Source: VSJD01 sp964617825 (lineage in GTDB: Bacteria > Verrucomicrobiota > Kiritimatiellia > JAAZAB01). Taken from it: DNA of 64,000 nucleotides. The stretch covers positions 11,076 through 75,075 of the forward strand of contig CAZTWL010000020.1 of NCBI GenBank assembly GCA_964617825.1. The letters run 5' to 3'. Both the position numbers and the translations under genes were made by a program. The notes beneath the pieces were generated by a model. That model was not told the origin of the DNA and did not search any database. It saw only the letters and a program-made list of their open reading frames with translations. Below, in pieces: positions 9,287 through 17,634 of this stretch (positions are counted from its first letter, which is position 1; the number at the start of each line of letters is the position of its first letter).

Positions 9287-11596
9287 ATGAGTTACTTAAA
9301 TTCAAAGTCATCGCCTCAAAAGGTTTGCCGGCACCGGTCTGTCCACGGGTTTGGCATCGCGCTTGGTCTGGTCTTGGGTTCAATTGCATTTGGGCAGGAT
9401 GCACGGTTAGAAACAGGTGCTCTGCCTGCGACAAATCAAGCCCCGAAGGCAGCGATTTCCTCGCCTACGTTTCAACCGTTATTGATTGGCGAGACCAAGG
9501 ATCGCTGGTGGATTTCAGAAATGGTTGCCCAAAGCCGCAAGGATCAGCCGGTGTTTTTTGGTGTGCGGTTGGCTAATGCTCCACAGGCCGCGGTTTCGGA
9601 AACATATGGCCAATTGTATGTTGCCGGGGAAAAATTGGCCGTCCGCGTCTGGGGGTGTAACGACTTGCCCAAGGAGTTTGTCGGAAAAGTGCAAGTAGCG
9701 CTTCAGCAAGGCGGCAAAGAATACGCCAGCGAGAGCAAAAACGTTTGCTTGGATGCGGAAACAGTTAATCGTGTCGCCAAGTATAATTTCGAAACTGATG
9801 AACTGCCTGCCGGTCAGTATTCATTGGAAACTTCATTGTATGATAATGCCGGCAAATTGATTCAAAAGCAGGCGATTTCCATAATGATCCAAGTAACAAA
9901 GGAGCAGGAAGAACGCCGTCAGGCAAAAGCAGCTGCAAAAGCCCGAAAGGAAGCACAGATTAAGGCGGCAGCCGAAGCCGCGGCAGAGGAAAGAGCCAAG
10001 CAAGCACAGTTGCTGGCTAAGGCAAACGCCGAGAAGCAAGCTCGCGAGACTGCCGAGGCGGAGGCCAAGGCAAAGAAGGAATCGGAACTCAAAATTAAAG
10101 CTGAAGCCGAAAAGCAAGCCAAAGCAGCCGAAGAAGCCAAGAAAGCGGCGCTTACGGCAAAAGCGGAAGCCGATAAAAAAGCAGCGGCTGATTTGAAAGC
10201 TAAGGCTAAAGCCGAAGCGCAAGCCAAGAAAGACGCAGAGCTTAAAGCTAAAAAAGAAGCGGACAAAAAGGCCGCCGAGTTAGAAGCTGCCCAACGGGCT
10301 GAAGCGCAAGCGAAAAAAGAATTGGAGCGCAAAGCCAAGGCAGAGCTTAAGGCGAAGGCTGAAGCTGAAAAGAAAGCGGCAGCCGCTTTAGAAGCTGAGA
10401 TGCAGGCAAAAAAGGATGCGGAACTGAAAGCACAGGCTGAAGCCGTGAAAAAAATCAAGGATGCTGAAGCGGCCAAAAAGGCTGAAATTAAAGCTAAGGC
10501 CGAAGCCGATAAAAAGGCGGCAGCCGATTTAAAAGCCAAAGCCAAGCGGGATGCTGAACAGAGGGAAGTAGAAGCAAAAACCGCAAAAAAAATGGCCGAA
10601 GACCAAGAATTTAATAAATTCAAAGCTAGATATTTGGCGCAGGAAATGGCCGCGATTAATGCAAAATCTGAGTTGCTTGCCAAGCAGGAAGATGAATATC
10701 GAAGCAAGCTGACCGTAGCCGAAACTGAACAGAAATCGGCTGAAACACATGCAGCTGAACTGGCGATTGAGTTTCAAAAAATGAAGGAAAAATTTGATGA
10801 AGCTGCGAAATTTGAAAAGCAAGCGAAACAATTGTCGAAAGAGGCTGCGGCGCCGGATTTGAAAACCAAGAGTGCCAATGAGGCCAAAGCTGCTTTGAAG
10901 TCGCGTGAGCAATGCGATCTGGCTGTCAAGGCAATCGACAAGCAGCTGGATGCCGCGAAACGGCTTGCACAGGAAAAGGCGGAGGCAGCCGAGGATGCAA
11001 GGAATATTCTTGCTAAACACCGTAAGATTGCCGACAAACAAATTTCTGATCTGAAAGCAGATGCAGATGAGGTTGCCGTGAAATTGGCCAGGAAGGAAAT
11101 TAAAACCAACCAAGATTTGGCTCAAGCCAAAGCATCGGCAGAACGTCAAGCCCAGATAGCTGTCGAGAAACGCACAAAAGCGGAGGCTGCGGCACGGGCC
11201 AAGGCTGCCGAAAAGGCCGCGCAAGATGCTCAATTGAAAGCCGAGCAGGACGCGGCTGCTGAAAGGGCGGCCAAGAAAGCGAAATTGAAAGCCGAGCAGG
11301 CAGCTGAAAAGAAGGCTGCGGCTGAGGCTGAAGTGGCCAAAAAAGCTGCTGAGCAAAAATTGTTTGATGAAACAAGGGCTAAATATTTGGCGAATGAAAA
11401 AGATGCCCTTGCTGCCAAGACGCAAGAACTCGCCCGCCAGGAGGCCGAGTATCAATCCAAGTTAAAGCAGGCCGAAGCGGAGCAACAAGCTGCGGAAGCT
11501 ATGGCAACCAGCCTGGCCCTTGAGGCTCAGAAGGCGCAGGCCATAGCGGATGCGAAAGCGGCGGATGAAAAGCGGATAAAGCAGAGAGCTAAGTAG
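9287..11596 (+). CDS. TolA-like Ala/Lys/Glu-rich exported coiled-coil protein
   Basis: About 769 residues from the ATG at 9287. In-frame GTG codons at 9242 and 9260 are alternatives; AAAGGA at 9233-9238 would favour the first. A signal peptide or anchor (IALGLVLGSIAFG) is followed by a folded beta domain (to about residue 200) with WWISEM and GQYSLETSLYDNAG motifs. The rest is a very long charged coiled coil of AEAEKKA-type repeats. It contains two related modules starting near residues 441 and 692, with KARYLAQE and RAKYLANE and then shared patterns EYRSKL and EYQSKL. The composition resembles the TolA stem. It lies five bases before the outer-membrane barrel gene, so a periplasm-spanning partner of that barrel is a reasonable inference. 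No TonB or TolA C-terminal domain is seen. Confidence 0.75.
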   Translation: MSYLNSKSSPQKVCRHRSVHGFGIALGLVLGSIAFGQDARLETGALPATNQAPKAAISSPTFQPLLIGETKDRWWISEMVAQSRKDQPVFFGVRLANAPQAAVSETYGQLYVAGEKLAVRVWGCNDLPKEFVGKVQVALQQGGKEYASESKNVCLDAETVNRVAKYNFETDELPAGQYSLETSLYDNAGKLIQKQAISIMIQVTKEQEERRQAKAAAKARKEAQIKAAAEAAAEERAKQAQLLAKANAEKQARETAEAEAKAKKESELKIKAEAEKQAKAAEEAKKAALTAKAEADKKAAADLKAKAKAEAQAKKDAELKAKKEADKKAAELEAAQRAEAQAKKELERKAKAELKAKAEAEKKAAAALEAEMQAKKDAELKAQAEAVKKIKDAEAAKKAEIKAKAEADKKAAADLKAKAKRDAEQREVEAKTAKKMAEDQEFNKFKARYLAQEMAAINAKSELLAKQEDEYRSKLTVAETEQKSAETHAAELAIEFQKMKEKFDEAAKFEKQAKQLSKEAAAPDLKTKSANEAKAALKSREQCDLAVKAIDKQLDAAKRLAQEKAEAAEDARNILAKHRKIADKQISDLKADADEVAVKLARKEIKTNQDLAQAKASAERQAQIAVEKRTKAEAAARAKAAEKAAQDAQLKAEQDAAAERAAKKAKLKAEQAAEKKAAAEAEVAKKAAEQKLFDETRAKYLANEKDALAAKTQELARQEAEYQSKLKQAEAEQQAAEAMATSLALEAQKAQAIADAKAADEKRIKQRAK

Positions 11597-11601
11597 TACC
11601 T

Positions 11602-13254
11602 ATGAAGACTTCTATCATCGCCATTATCGGATTCAGCATGGTGTTGGCATTTGCGCCATTCGTGATGGCTCAGGAGACAAAGATTGATGCCAAAGCTCAG
11701 CAAGAGCTGTCGCGCCAGAACGCAATGGCTCAGTCGGATGCTGATGCAAAAGCGGCTCTAGTTGCCAAGGAGCAAGCGATCAAGGAAGCCAAGGCCAAAG
11801 TGAAGGAGGCGGATGCTGCCAAAAAACTGGCAAAGGAGAAAGCCAAGGCTGTCGCTGATGCGAGGGAAGCTCTGCTTAAGGAGCAGAAGAAGATATCGCA
11901 GCAGAAAGCTCAGTTGGAAGCGCAGTCACTCAAAAATGCTGAGCGCAAGGCCAATGAAGAACTCAAGGCCAGGGCTGCCAGTGAAAAGAAATTAAAATTG
12001 CAGGCCGACCAAAAGGCCGCTGATGAAGCGCGGGCCAAACAGGCGGCGGCTGAAAGCTCTGCGCGTGAGGCCAAGGTTAAGTCGCGCATTGAAGCAAGAG
12101 CGGGGACAATGGCTCAGCCTGCGAGCGATGCGCAATCCGTTTCCGGAAACCAGGTTGCCGTGACATCTAAGAATCTTGAAAAAGACAAATGGCGTGTAGC
12201 CTTGGGCGTGCTATATCGACGGATTGGCGGTAGGAGTTTCAAAACGTCAGGATCTTATTCCCGTAATGCCGGAATCGCGCAGAAATCTACGGATGATCAT
12301 TGGGTTGGGCCGGCAGGGAGTGGCGGTGCTGCAGGTGACCGGACGTATGATAATGGTTATGTGGGCTCCGACGACTATTCTGGTTATGATGGCGGTACAT
12401 GGAATTGGGGATATAAGAACGGTAACCAAGTAAAGGGTAACCAGATGGAGTTCACGGGGGTTGACCGTGTGTGGCGCGAGTATACCCGACAGACGACCGT
12501 AGCGGATTCGGATAATTTTGATGATGCCAACTATAGCGGCGGATTAATGCTGGAGGTGGAACGCTATATGGCGCAGACGCGGTTTGTAGATTATGGATTG
12601 AGTTTGGGCCTGTCGCGGGCACAGACATTCGAAACTTCAATTAATGGAGTAAATACATTTAATGACAATCAGCGTTGGGATACGTATCAAGATCTGGTTG
12701 TGGACTCGTATGATATCACCGGATTGGGAATCACACCGAAAAGCACCCCGTATAACGGTTCTCGCGCAGTCGAAGGACCGGTGATTAGCACAACTCAAAT
12801 GAACCGCAGGGGGTTAGGGAGTGAGTTGGTGTCGACAGAAACGTATCGCGCGTACAACTCGGTTAACGAGTCGCTGGACATGGATTTGTCGACGCTTTCG
12901 CTTGGGATGAGTATTAAAGGAACTTACGAGCTTTTGTATTTAATGGGCTCAACTGGCCCGACCTTAAATATCGTCGAAAAGGATGCAACCTACGAAGAAA
13001 CACTGTATGCCTCAGCCAATGGCGGTGTGCCTCAGACCCTTAATTATTGGAATAACAGTTCAAGTGGAACAGAATGCCTTTTTGGTTACTATGTTCAGGC
13101 GGAACTTGGGGTGCATATATATCGTGGCTTGCACTTGGGAATATTTGGGCGTTATGACTGGCTGGAGACTGTCTCGGGGACTGTCGGTCCATCCAGTTAT
13201 CAAGTTAATCCCTCGGGCGGTTCGATGGGCGGCACATTAGGGCTTAGTTTCTAA
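11602..13254 (+). CDS. outer-membrane beta-barrel protein with N-terminal periplasmic coiled coil
   Basis: This 550-residue protein has a clear signal peptide (1-24, ending MAQ). An Ala/Lys/Glu coiled coil follows (about 25-175), very like that of the preceding gene. From about residue 195 to the end there are alternating amphipathic strands rich in Gly, Tyr and Asn, as in an outer-membrane barrel. The last residues, GLSF, end in Phe as expected for a BAM substrate. I infer that the coil reaches into the periplasm while the barrel sits in the outer membrane. No OmpA-type peptidoglycan-binding motif is visible. It closes the surface-protein run; the next gene, 37 bases on, is an RNA-modification type. 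Confidence 0.75.
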   Translation: MKTSIIAIIGFSMVLAFAPFVMAQETKIDAKAQQELSRQNAMAQSDADAKAALVAKEQAIKEAKAKVKEADAAKKLAKEKAKAVADAREALLKEQKKISQQKAQLEAQSLKNAERKANEELKARAASEKKLKLQADQKAADEARAKQAAAESSAREAKVKSRIEARAGTMAQPASDAQSVSGNQVAVTSKNLEKDKWRVALGVLYRRIGGRSFKTSGSYSRNAGIAQKSTDDHWVGPAGSGGAAGDRTYDNGYVGSDDYSGYDGGTWNWGYKNGNQVKGNQMEFTGVDRVWREYTRQTTVADSDNFDDANYSGGLMLEVERYMAQTRFVDYGLSLGLSRAQTFETSINGVNTFNDNQRWDTYQDLVVDSYDITGLGITPKSTPYNGSRAVEGPVISTTQMNRRGLGSELVSTETYRAYNSVNESLDMDLSTLSLGMSIKGTYELLYLMGSTGPTLNIVEKDATYEETLYASANGGVPQTLNYWNNSSSGTECLFGYYVQAELGVHIYRGLHLGIFGRYDWLETVSGTVGPSSYQVNPSGGSMGGTLGLSF

Positions 13255-13291
13255 CCGGCCTGTTATCCATCCGATCTTTCTTCTGTGCCGC

Positions 13292-14155
13292 ATGAGTTTA
13301 TTACTTGCCGATCACTGGACTGATTACCAGCTGCTTGATGGCGGCGATGGTATGAAGCAGGAACGCTGGGGCAAAGTTGTCTTGGTGCGCCCTGATCCGC
13401 AAATTATCTGGCCATGGTCTTCACGAATTCCTTGGAAAGACTGCGATGCCATCTATCATCGCAGTGAACAAGGTGGTGGCCGCTGGGAATTCAAACGGAC
13501 AATGCCGGATCCGTGGTCCGTGAGTTATCGTCATCTGGCGTTTAAGATCAGAACAACGGGATTCAAGCATCTCGGACTCTTTCCCGAGCAAGCCGTCAAC
13601 TGGGATTGGATCTCGGCGAAAATCAAGGGGGCCAAGAGCCCTGTTTCTTTACTGAATCTATTCGGATACACGGGAGCAGCGACAGTGGCTGCGGCTGCTG
13701 CAGGTGCAAGCGTGTGCCATGTGGATGCAGCAGCCGGTATGGTTGATTGGTGCCGTGAAAATGCAGCCTTGAACGGACTGACCGATCACCCCATTCGTTA
13801 TATAGTGGATGACTGTCTGACTTTTGTGAAAAGAGAAATCCGTCGTGAAAAACGCTATGATGCACTGATTATGGATCCACCCTCGTTTGGACGCGGACGT
13901 CGTGGCGAAATATGGAAGCTTGAGGATCAGTTGTGGGAGCTTCTTTCGGAATCGCGAAAATTGTTGTCCGATCGGCCTCTTCTCTTTCTCGTTAATTGCT
14001 ACACGGCGCATCTTTCGGCGCTGGTGATGGCCAACATGCTTTCCGATATCCTGGCTGATCTGCATGGGCGGATTACCTGCGGTGAATTAGGCTTGCCGTT
14101 CTGGCAAAGCACAAAGATCCTGCCTTGCGGTATATATTGCCGGTGGGAAGCGTAA
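13292..14155 (+). CDS. class I SAM-dependent methyltransferase, RlmI/RlmK-like
   Basis: The 287-residue protein has a SAM-binding motif I (NLFGYTGAATVAAAAAG, about 112-128) and an acidic motif II (CHVDAA). The catalytic-type motif DALIMDPPSFGRG lies near residue 194. The N-terminal QLLDGGDGMKQERWG is the usual opening of the 23S rRNA (cytosine-C5 or guanine) methyltransferase-like family, which modifies large-subunit rRNA. It lacks an obvious PUA domain, unlike RlmI. No strong ribosome binding site is seen before the ATG. It converges with the helicase gene on the other strand; the 74 bases between show no clear terminator. Confidence 0.8.
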   Translation: MSLLLADHWTDYQLLDGGDGMKQERWGKVVLVRPDPQIIWPWSSRIPWKDCDAIYHRSEQGGGRWEFKRTMPDPWSVSYRHLAFKIRTTGFKHLGLFPEQAVNWDWISAKIKGAKSPVSLLNLFGYTGAATVAAAAAGASVCHVDAAAGMVDWCRENAALNGLTDHPIRYIVDDCLTFVKREIRREKRYDALIMDPPSFGRGRRGEIWKLEDQLWELLSESRKLLSDRPLLFLVNCYTAHLSALVMANMLSDILADLHGRITCGELGLPFWQSTKILPCGIYCRWEA

Positions 14156-14229
14156 TCGTTATGGCGGTATAAACATTACGCGTCTGTTCTTTGTGCCAAG
14201 GCCAAGGCAGAAGTCCGTAGCAATATTTC

Positions 14230-17200
14230 TTACCTGATATCAATCCAGCGGGGCAATGCCGTAAAAAAAAGTACCGGCCGAATATGCTCCTGTGGGACGT
14301 TCAAGGTTTTCGCGGTCATTGCCCGGTAAGCGTTAAGCTGTGGACGATAGCGGGCAATCTCAGATTTCAGCCAGTCCGTATGATCAGCACTTGGCCGCCC
14401 GGTTTTAAAATCCACCAAGACGATTCCGTTGATGGTTTCCAGAAAAAGATCGATCCGTCCAACGCGAATGGCGTTCCCATCCAGATGCTCCTCGATGCCC
14501 CATTCGGGGATTAATTTGAAAGCGCGCGCGCGCAAGGCGGCAAACTCCTTGAATTCCCAGGCGCGCAGGCATTCGGCGAGTGTTTTATTTGCCATTTCCC
14601 GAGCCTGATCTGAAGCCAGCCCTGCCATGACAAGCGCTACGGCCACTGCCGCTTCTCGGGGCACAGGTTCGTTCCGCACCAAAGTCTCGAACAGACGGTG
14701 CATGACTATGCCCCGGGCTTTGGCATTCGGATCTGTTTCGTCGGCACCTGATCGTGTAACCGTGGCGGTTTCATCATCTATTTTCGACGGGCTTTGGATC
14801 AGATAGGGCAGTTTGTTGGGATCGAATGGCGCAGGTTCCGGCGCTCGTTTGGGATGGGTAATGTTTGAAAGAGCTGTATCGTCCGGAGTCGGGTTGACCA
14901 GGTGCTCAACCGGAAGTCCAGCGAAAACATTTTCCTTTGACATGGCGTCGAGCCAGGCGATAGCCGATGCTTGTTCTGCAGAGTCGTCGGTTGGGGTCAT
15001 TAGGCCGCTAAAGGTGATTGTTTCGCGCGCCCGCGTCGCTGCAACGTAGATCAGGCGTTTGTATTCCGCTGCGTCACGTTGCAGGCCCAAATCACGCAAT
15101 AAGAGTTGTGTTAGCGATCGTGCCTTTGTTCGCCGATCAGCGCCGATGGCTGCCACGAATTTCCTCTCGTTCGACTGGTCTTGCGGCAACCGCTCCATCA
15201 TAAATGCAGCATCCCGTTCCTGTTGCCTGGCATGCCCTCCAGGTCCACGATCGAGTCCGACTACAAAAACATGGTCAAATTCCAATCCTTTCGCCTTGTG
15301 GATGGTCATGATGGCAATTGGAGAAAATGCTGCGTGCGGATCGGGCGGAGTGTAGGCTCGTTCCAGCAATCGTTCCATGGTAGCTAACGTTTCCTCGCCT
15401 CGTCCTTCAGGGCATTGGCTCAGCAAATCGAGACAATGCATGCTGTTGGCCAGTCCGGCCTGCCCGAATCGTTGAGCCACGGCGGCGGGACCGCCAAGTT
15501 CTTCCCACAGGCGCTGAAGGCTGATTGCGTAGCTTTCACGTCCAAAATCGGAAGCAATCATGGATAGCGCTGCATTAAACCGTGAAACTTCTGGGTGCGT
15601 TTGGCGGCCGGTTCCGGCAATTTTTTCTGACCATCGCTCGGATGCTGACGTTACGGCAAGTTTTTCCAGGTCAATCGCGGGAACATTGCACCAGGGAGCT
15701 CGCAGCACTCCGGCCCATGCAATATCGTCGTGAGGGCGTAAGAGCGCCTTGAAAAGGTTTAGCATGTGGCGCACCTCGGGGCAGTCCAACATTGGCACTC
15801 CTTCCATCAGTCGGATGGGTATGGCCAGAGATTCCATGGCGCGAACATAAGGTGTCAGATGGGTTCGGGCTGGAATTAGAATGGCGACACTGGCCGTTCG
15901 ATCTTCCCTTTGTAGGGCGGCCACGCGTCCTGCAACATACTGCGCCTCCAGTTCGCGCGCTTCGGATTTCAACGGCAGGTTTGCCTGCTGGCTATTACCT
16001 TGGCGGCAGCTAAACATGGCCAGCGTAATTGGTCTGGGTGTGATTGCCCTGTCGCGCGCAGGTGCTGACGGGTTGAAAGCAACTTCGTCAAATGCCTCCC
16101 GTGGCAATTGCATGATGCGCGCAAACGCAGCATTAGCAAATGCCACCAAGCATGGACGCGAGCGGAAGTTGGCGCTGAGATACAAAGCGGATAAAGGCAG
16201 AGGCGCTTCAGCGCTACGTGGGAGCCCCATGTTTTGGAGCATTTTGAAAAGGCTGATCTCAGCCCGGCGGAATCGAAAAATGGATTGCTTGGGATCGCCA
16301 ACGATAAACACTGTTCGTCCGTCATTCTGTTCCCAGCCTTCGGTCAGGGTGCTTAAAAGACGGACCTGGTTGTCGTTCATGTCCTGAGCCTCATCCACAA
16401 GAATATGGCGGAGATGCTCATGGAAAAATATCAGGCTGTCGCCCGGACGATCGGCCTGGTCGAATGCCCGCAGTGCGGCCAATTCCAGTTCGATAAAATC
16501 AAGTCCGCGTGTATTCATAATCTTGCCGAAATGCTCCAGTACGCCCTGGGCCAGTGTCAGGCAGTCAGTGAGTGCCTCGAAGCCGTTGGGATCGGCGGCT
16601 TCCGGCCAGTCTCGCGTGAAATTTAAGATCCAGGCGATTTCCGGGGGAAGCTCCCGGATGAAATCAGCTAAGGGCGATTTGGCAAATTCCGGCCCAAATT
16701 CCGTGCATTTGAATTGTTTGCGTGGGGTGCCGCTTTTGGTCAGAAATAAATTGGCGGCCGATTGCCAAGCCGATAGATCGCACAGAGCTAACCCCGGGAT
16801 TTTAGCGGGAAAGCTCCCGACAACATCAGATTTGTGCTTGGCTATTTTCTGCTGAAGGGCATGCCAGCTTTCCTGGTTTTGAACAAAATAATCGTGGAGC
16901 CGGCCAAGATAGTATTCCGCCATTTTTTCTGTATGACGAACCAATTCTTCGCTGGCCAGCGGATGTTGAAAGATGGAAATCAGGCCACCCAGTCGATCGC
17001 GGCGTGCAAGGATATCGGTAAGCTGATGGGAAATGACACGGATGCTGTTGTTGGCGGCCATCAGTCTGCGCCGAAAAGCGGCAATTTCCGCTGGGGTTGG
17101 GTATGTATTGCCTGGCCTTGCCGATGTTGGGCTAATCACAGAAAAAGAATGAACGTATTCGGCGACGGCCGCATCCAATAGTGCCTCCTGGCCAATTTCG

Positions 17201-17634
17201 TCAAGCAGCCCAAAGGCAGGCGGCGTTTTGGATTCTAAAGGCCAGTTGCGGGCAACCCGTCCGCAGAAACCATGGAAAGTATCAACCAGAAATGCGTCCG
17301 GGCTTTGCAGCAGCACATCCCAGTCCGGGTGAACTTTAAGCGCGTTGTGGGCCAACTCCAACAGATGATTTTCCCATGTGCCGGGTGATGCGGTACAGTT
17401 TTTGTCTTGTGCCTGTCGCATTATTCGGGTAATGCGCTCTGCCATTTCTGCAGCCGCCTTGCGCGTGAAGGTAACAGCCAGGATCTGACGTGGATGCCCA
17501 ACATCGGCAAGGAGGGCAAGGAAGCGGGCAGTCAGCAAGGCAGTTTTGCCGGAACCGGCCGGAGCTTCCAGGATAAAGCTGCGGCGTATGTTCAGCGCCT
17601 CATGGCGAACCTGAATATCCGGTGCCTGGTTCAT
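14230..17634 (-). CDS. addA: AddA/RecB-like UvrD-family helicase-nuclease
   Basis: About 1134 residues from the ATG at 17632-17634, which has an excellent GAGGAGG site and overlaps the upstream stop in ATGA. A longer in-frame reading to 17727 is less likely. Helicase motifs appear in order: Walker A EAPAGSGKT, ILAVTFTRKAAAEMAER, Walker B VDEAQD, VGDPKQSIFRFRRAEIS, TIHKAKGLEFDHVFVVGLDR and YVAATRAR. The C-terminus has RGIVMHRLFE, GRIDLF and VLVDFKTGRP, a PD-(D/E)xK nuclease of the AddA/RecB type. With the upstream gene it should form a two-subunit helicase-nuclease that resects double-strand breaks for recombination. No RecC or RecD gene is nearby, which supports an Add-type complex. Confidence 0.88.
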   Translation of the reverse strand: MNQAPDIQVRHEALNIRRSFILEAPAGSGKTALLTARFLALLADVGHPRQILAVTFTRKAAAEMAERITRIMRQAQDKNCTASPGTWENHLLELAHNALKVHPDWDVLLQSPDAFLVDTFHGFCGRVARNWPLESKTPPAFGLLDEIGQEALLDAAVAEYVHSFSVISPTSARPGNTYPTPAEIAAFRRRLMAANNSIRVISHQLTDILARRDRLGGLISIFQHPLASEELVRHTEKMAEYYLGRLHDYFVQNQESWHALQQKIAKHKSDVVGSFPAKIPGLALCDLSAWQSAANLFLTKSGTPRKQFKCTEFGPEFAKSPLADFIRELPPEIAWILNFTRDWPEAADPNGFEALTDCLTLAQGVLEHFGKIMNTRGLDFIELELAALRAFDQADRPGDSLIFFHEHLRHILVDEAQDMNDNQVRLLSTLTEGWEQNDGRTVFIVGDPKQSIFRFRRAEISLFKMLQNMGLPRSAEAPLPLSALYLSANFRSRPCLVAFANAAFARIMQLPREAFDEVAFNPSAPARDRAITPRPITLAMFSCRQGNSQQANLPLKSEARELEAQYVAGRVAALQREDRTASVAILIPARTHLTPYVRAMESLAIPIRLMEGVPMLDCPEVRHMLNLFKALLRPHDDIAWAGVLRAPWCNVPAIDLEKLAVTSASERWSEKIAGTGRQTHPEVSRFNAALSMIASDFGRESYAISLQRLWEELGGPAAVAQRFGQAGLANSMHCLDLLSQCPEGRGEETLATMERLLERAYTPPDPHAAFSPIAIMTIHKAKGLEFDHVFVVGLDRGPGGHARQQERDAAFMMERLPQDQSNERKFVAAIGADRRTKARSLTQLLLRDLGLQRDAAEYKRLIYVAATRARETITFSGLMTPTDDSAEQASAIAWLDAMSKENVFAGLPVEHLVNPTPDDTALSNITHPKRAPEPAPFDPNKLPYLIQSPSKIDDETATVTRSGADETDPNAKARGIVMHRLFETLVRNEPVPREAAVAVALVMAGLASDQAREMANKTLAECLRAWEFKEFAALRARAFKLIPEWGIEEHLDGNAIRVGRIDLFLETINGIVLVDFKTGRPSADHTDWLKSEIARYRPQLNAYRAMTAKTLNVPQEHIRPVLFFTALPRWIDIR

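Noticed and set aside
9833..11455. Long antisense open frames inside the TolA-like gene (up to 308 codons)
   Set aside because: They are mirror images of an Ala/Lys/Glu-rich coding strand, which rarely contains antisense stops. They give low-complexity Leu/Phe/Ser/Cys strings with no motifs.
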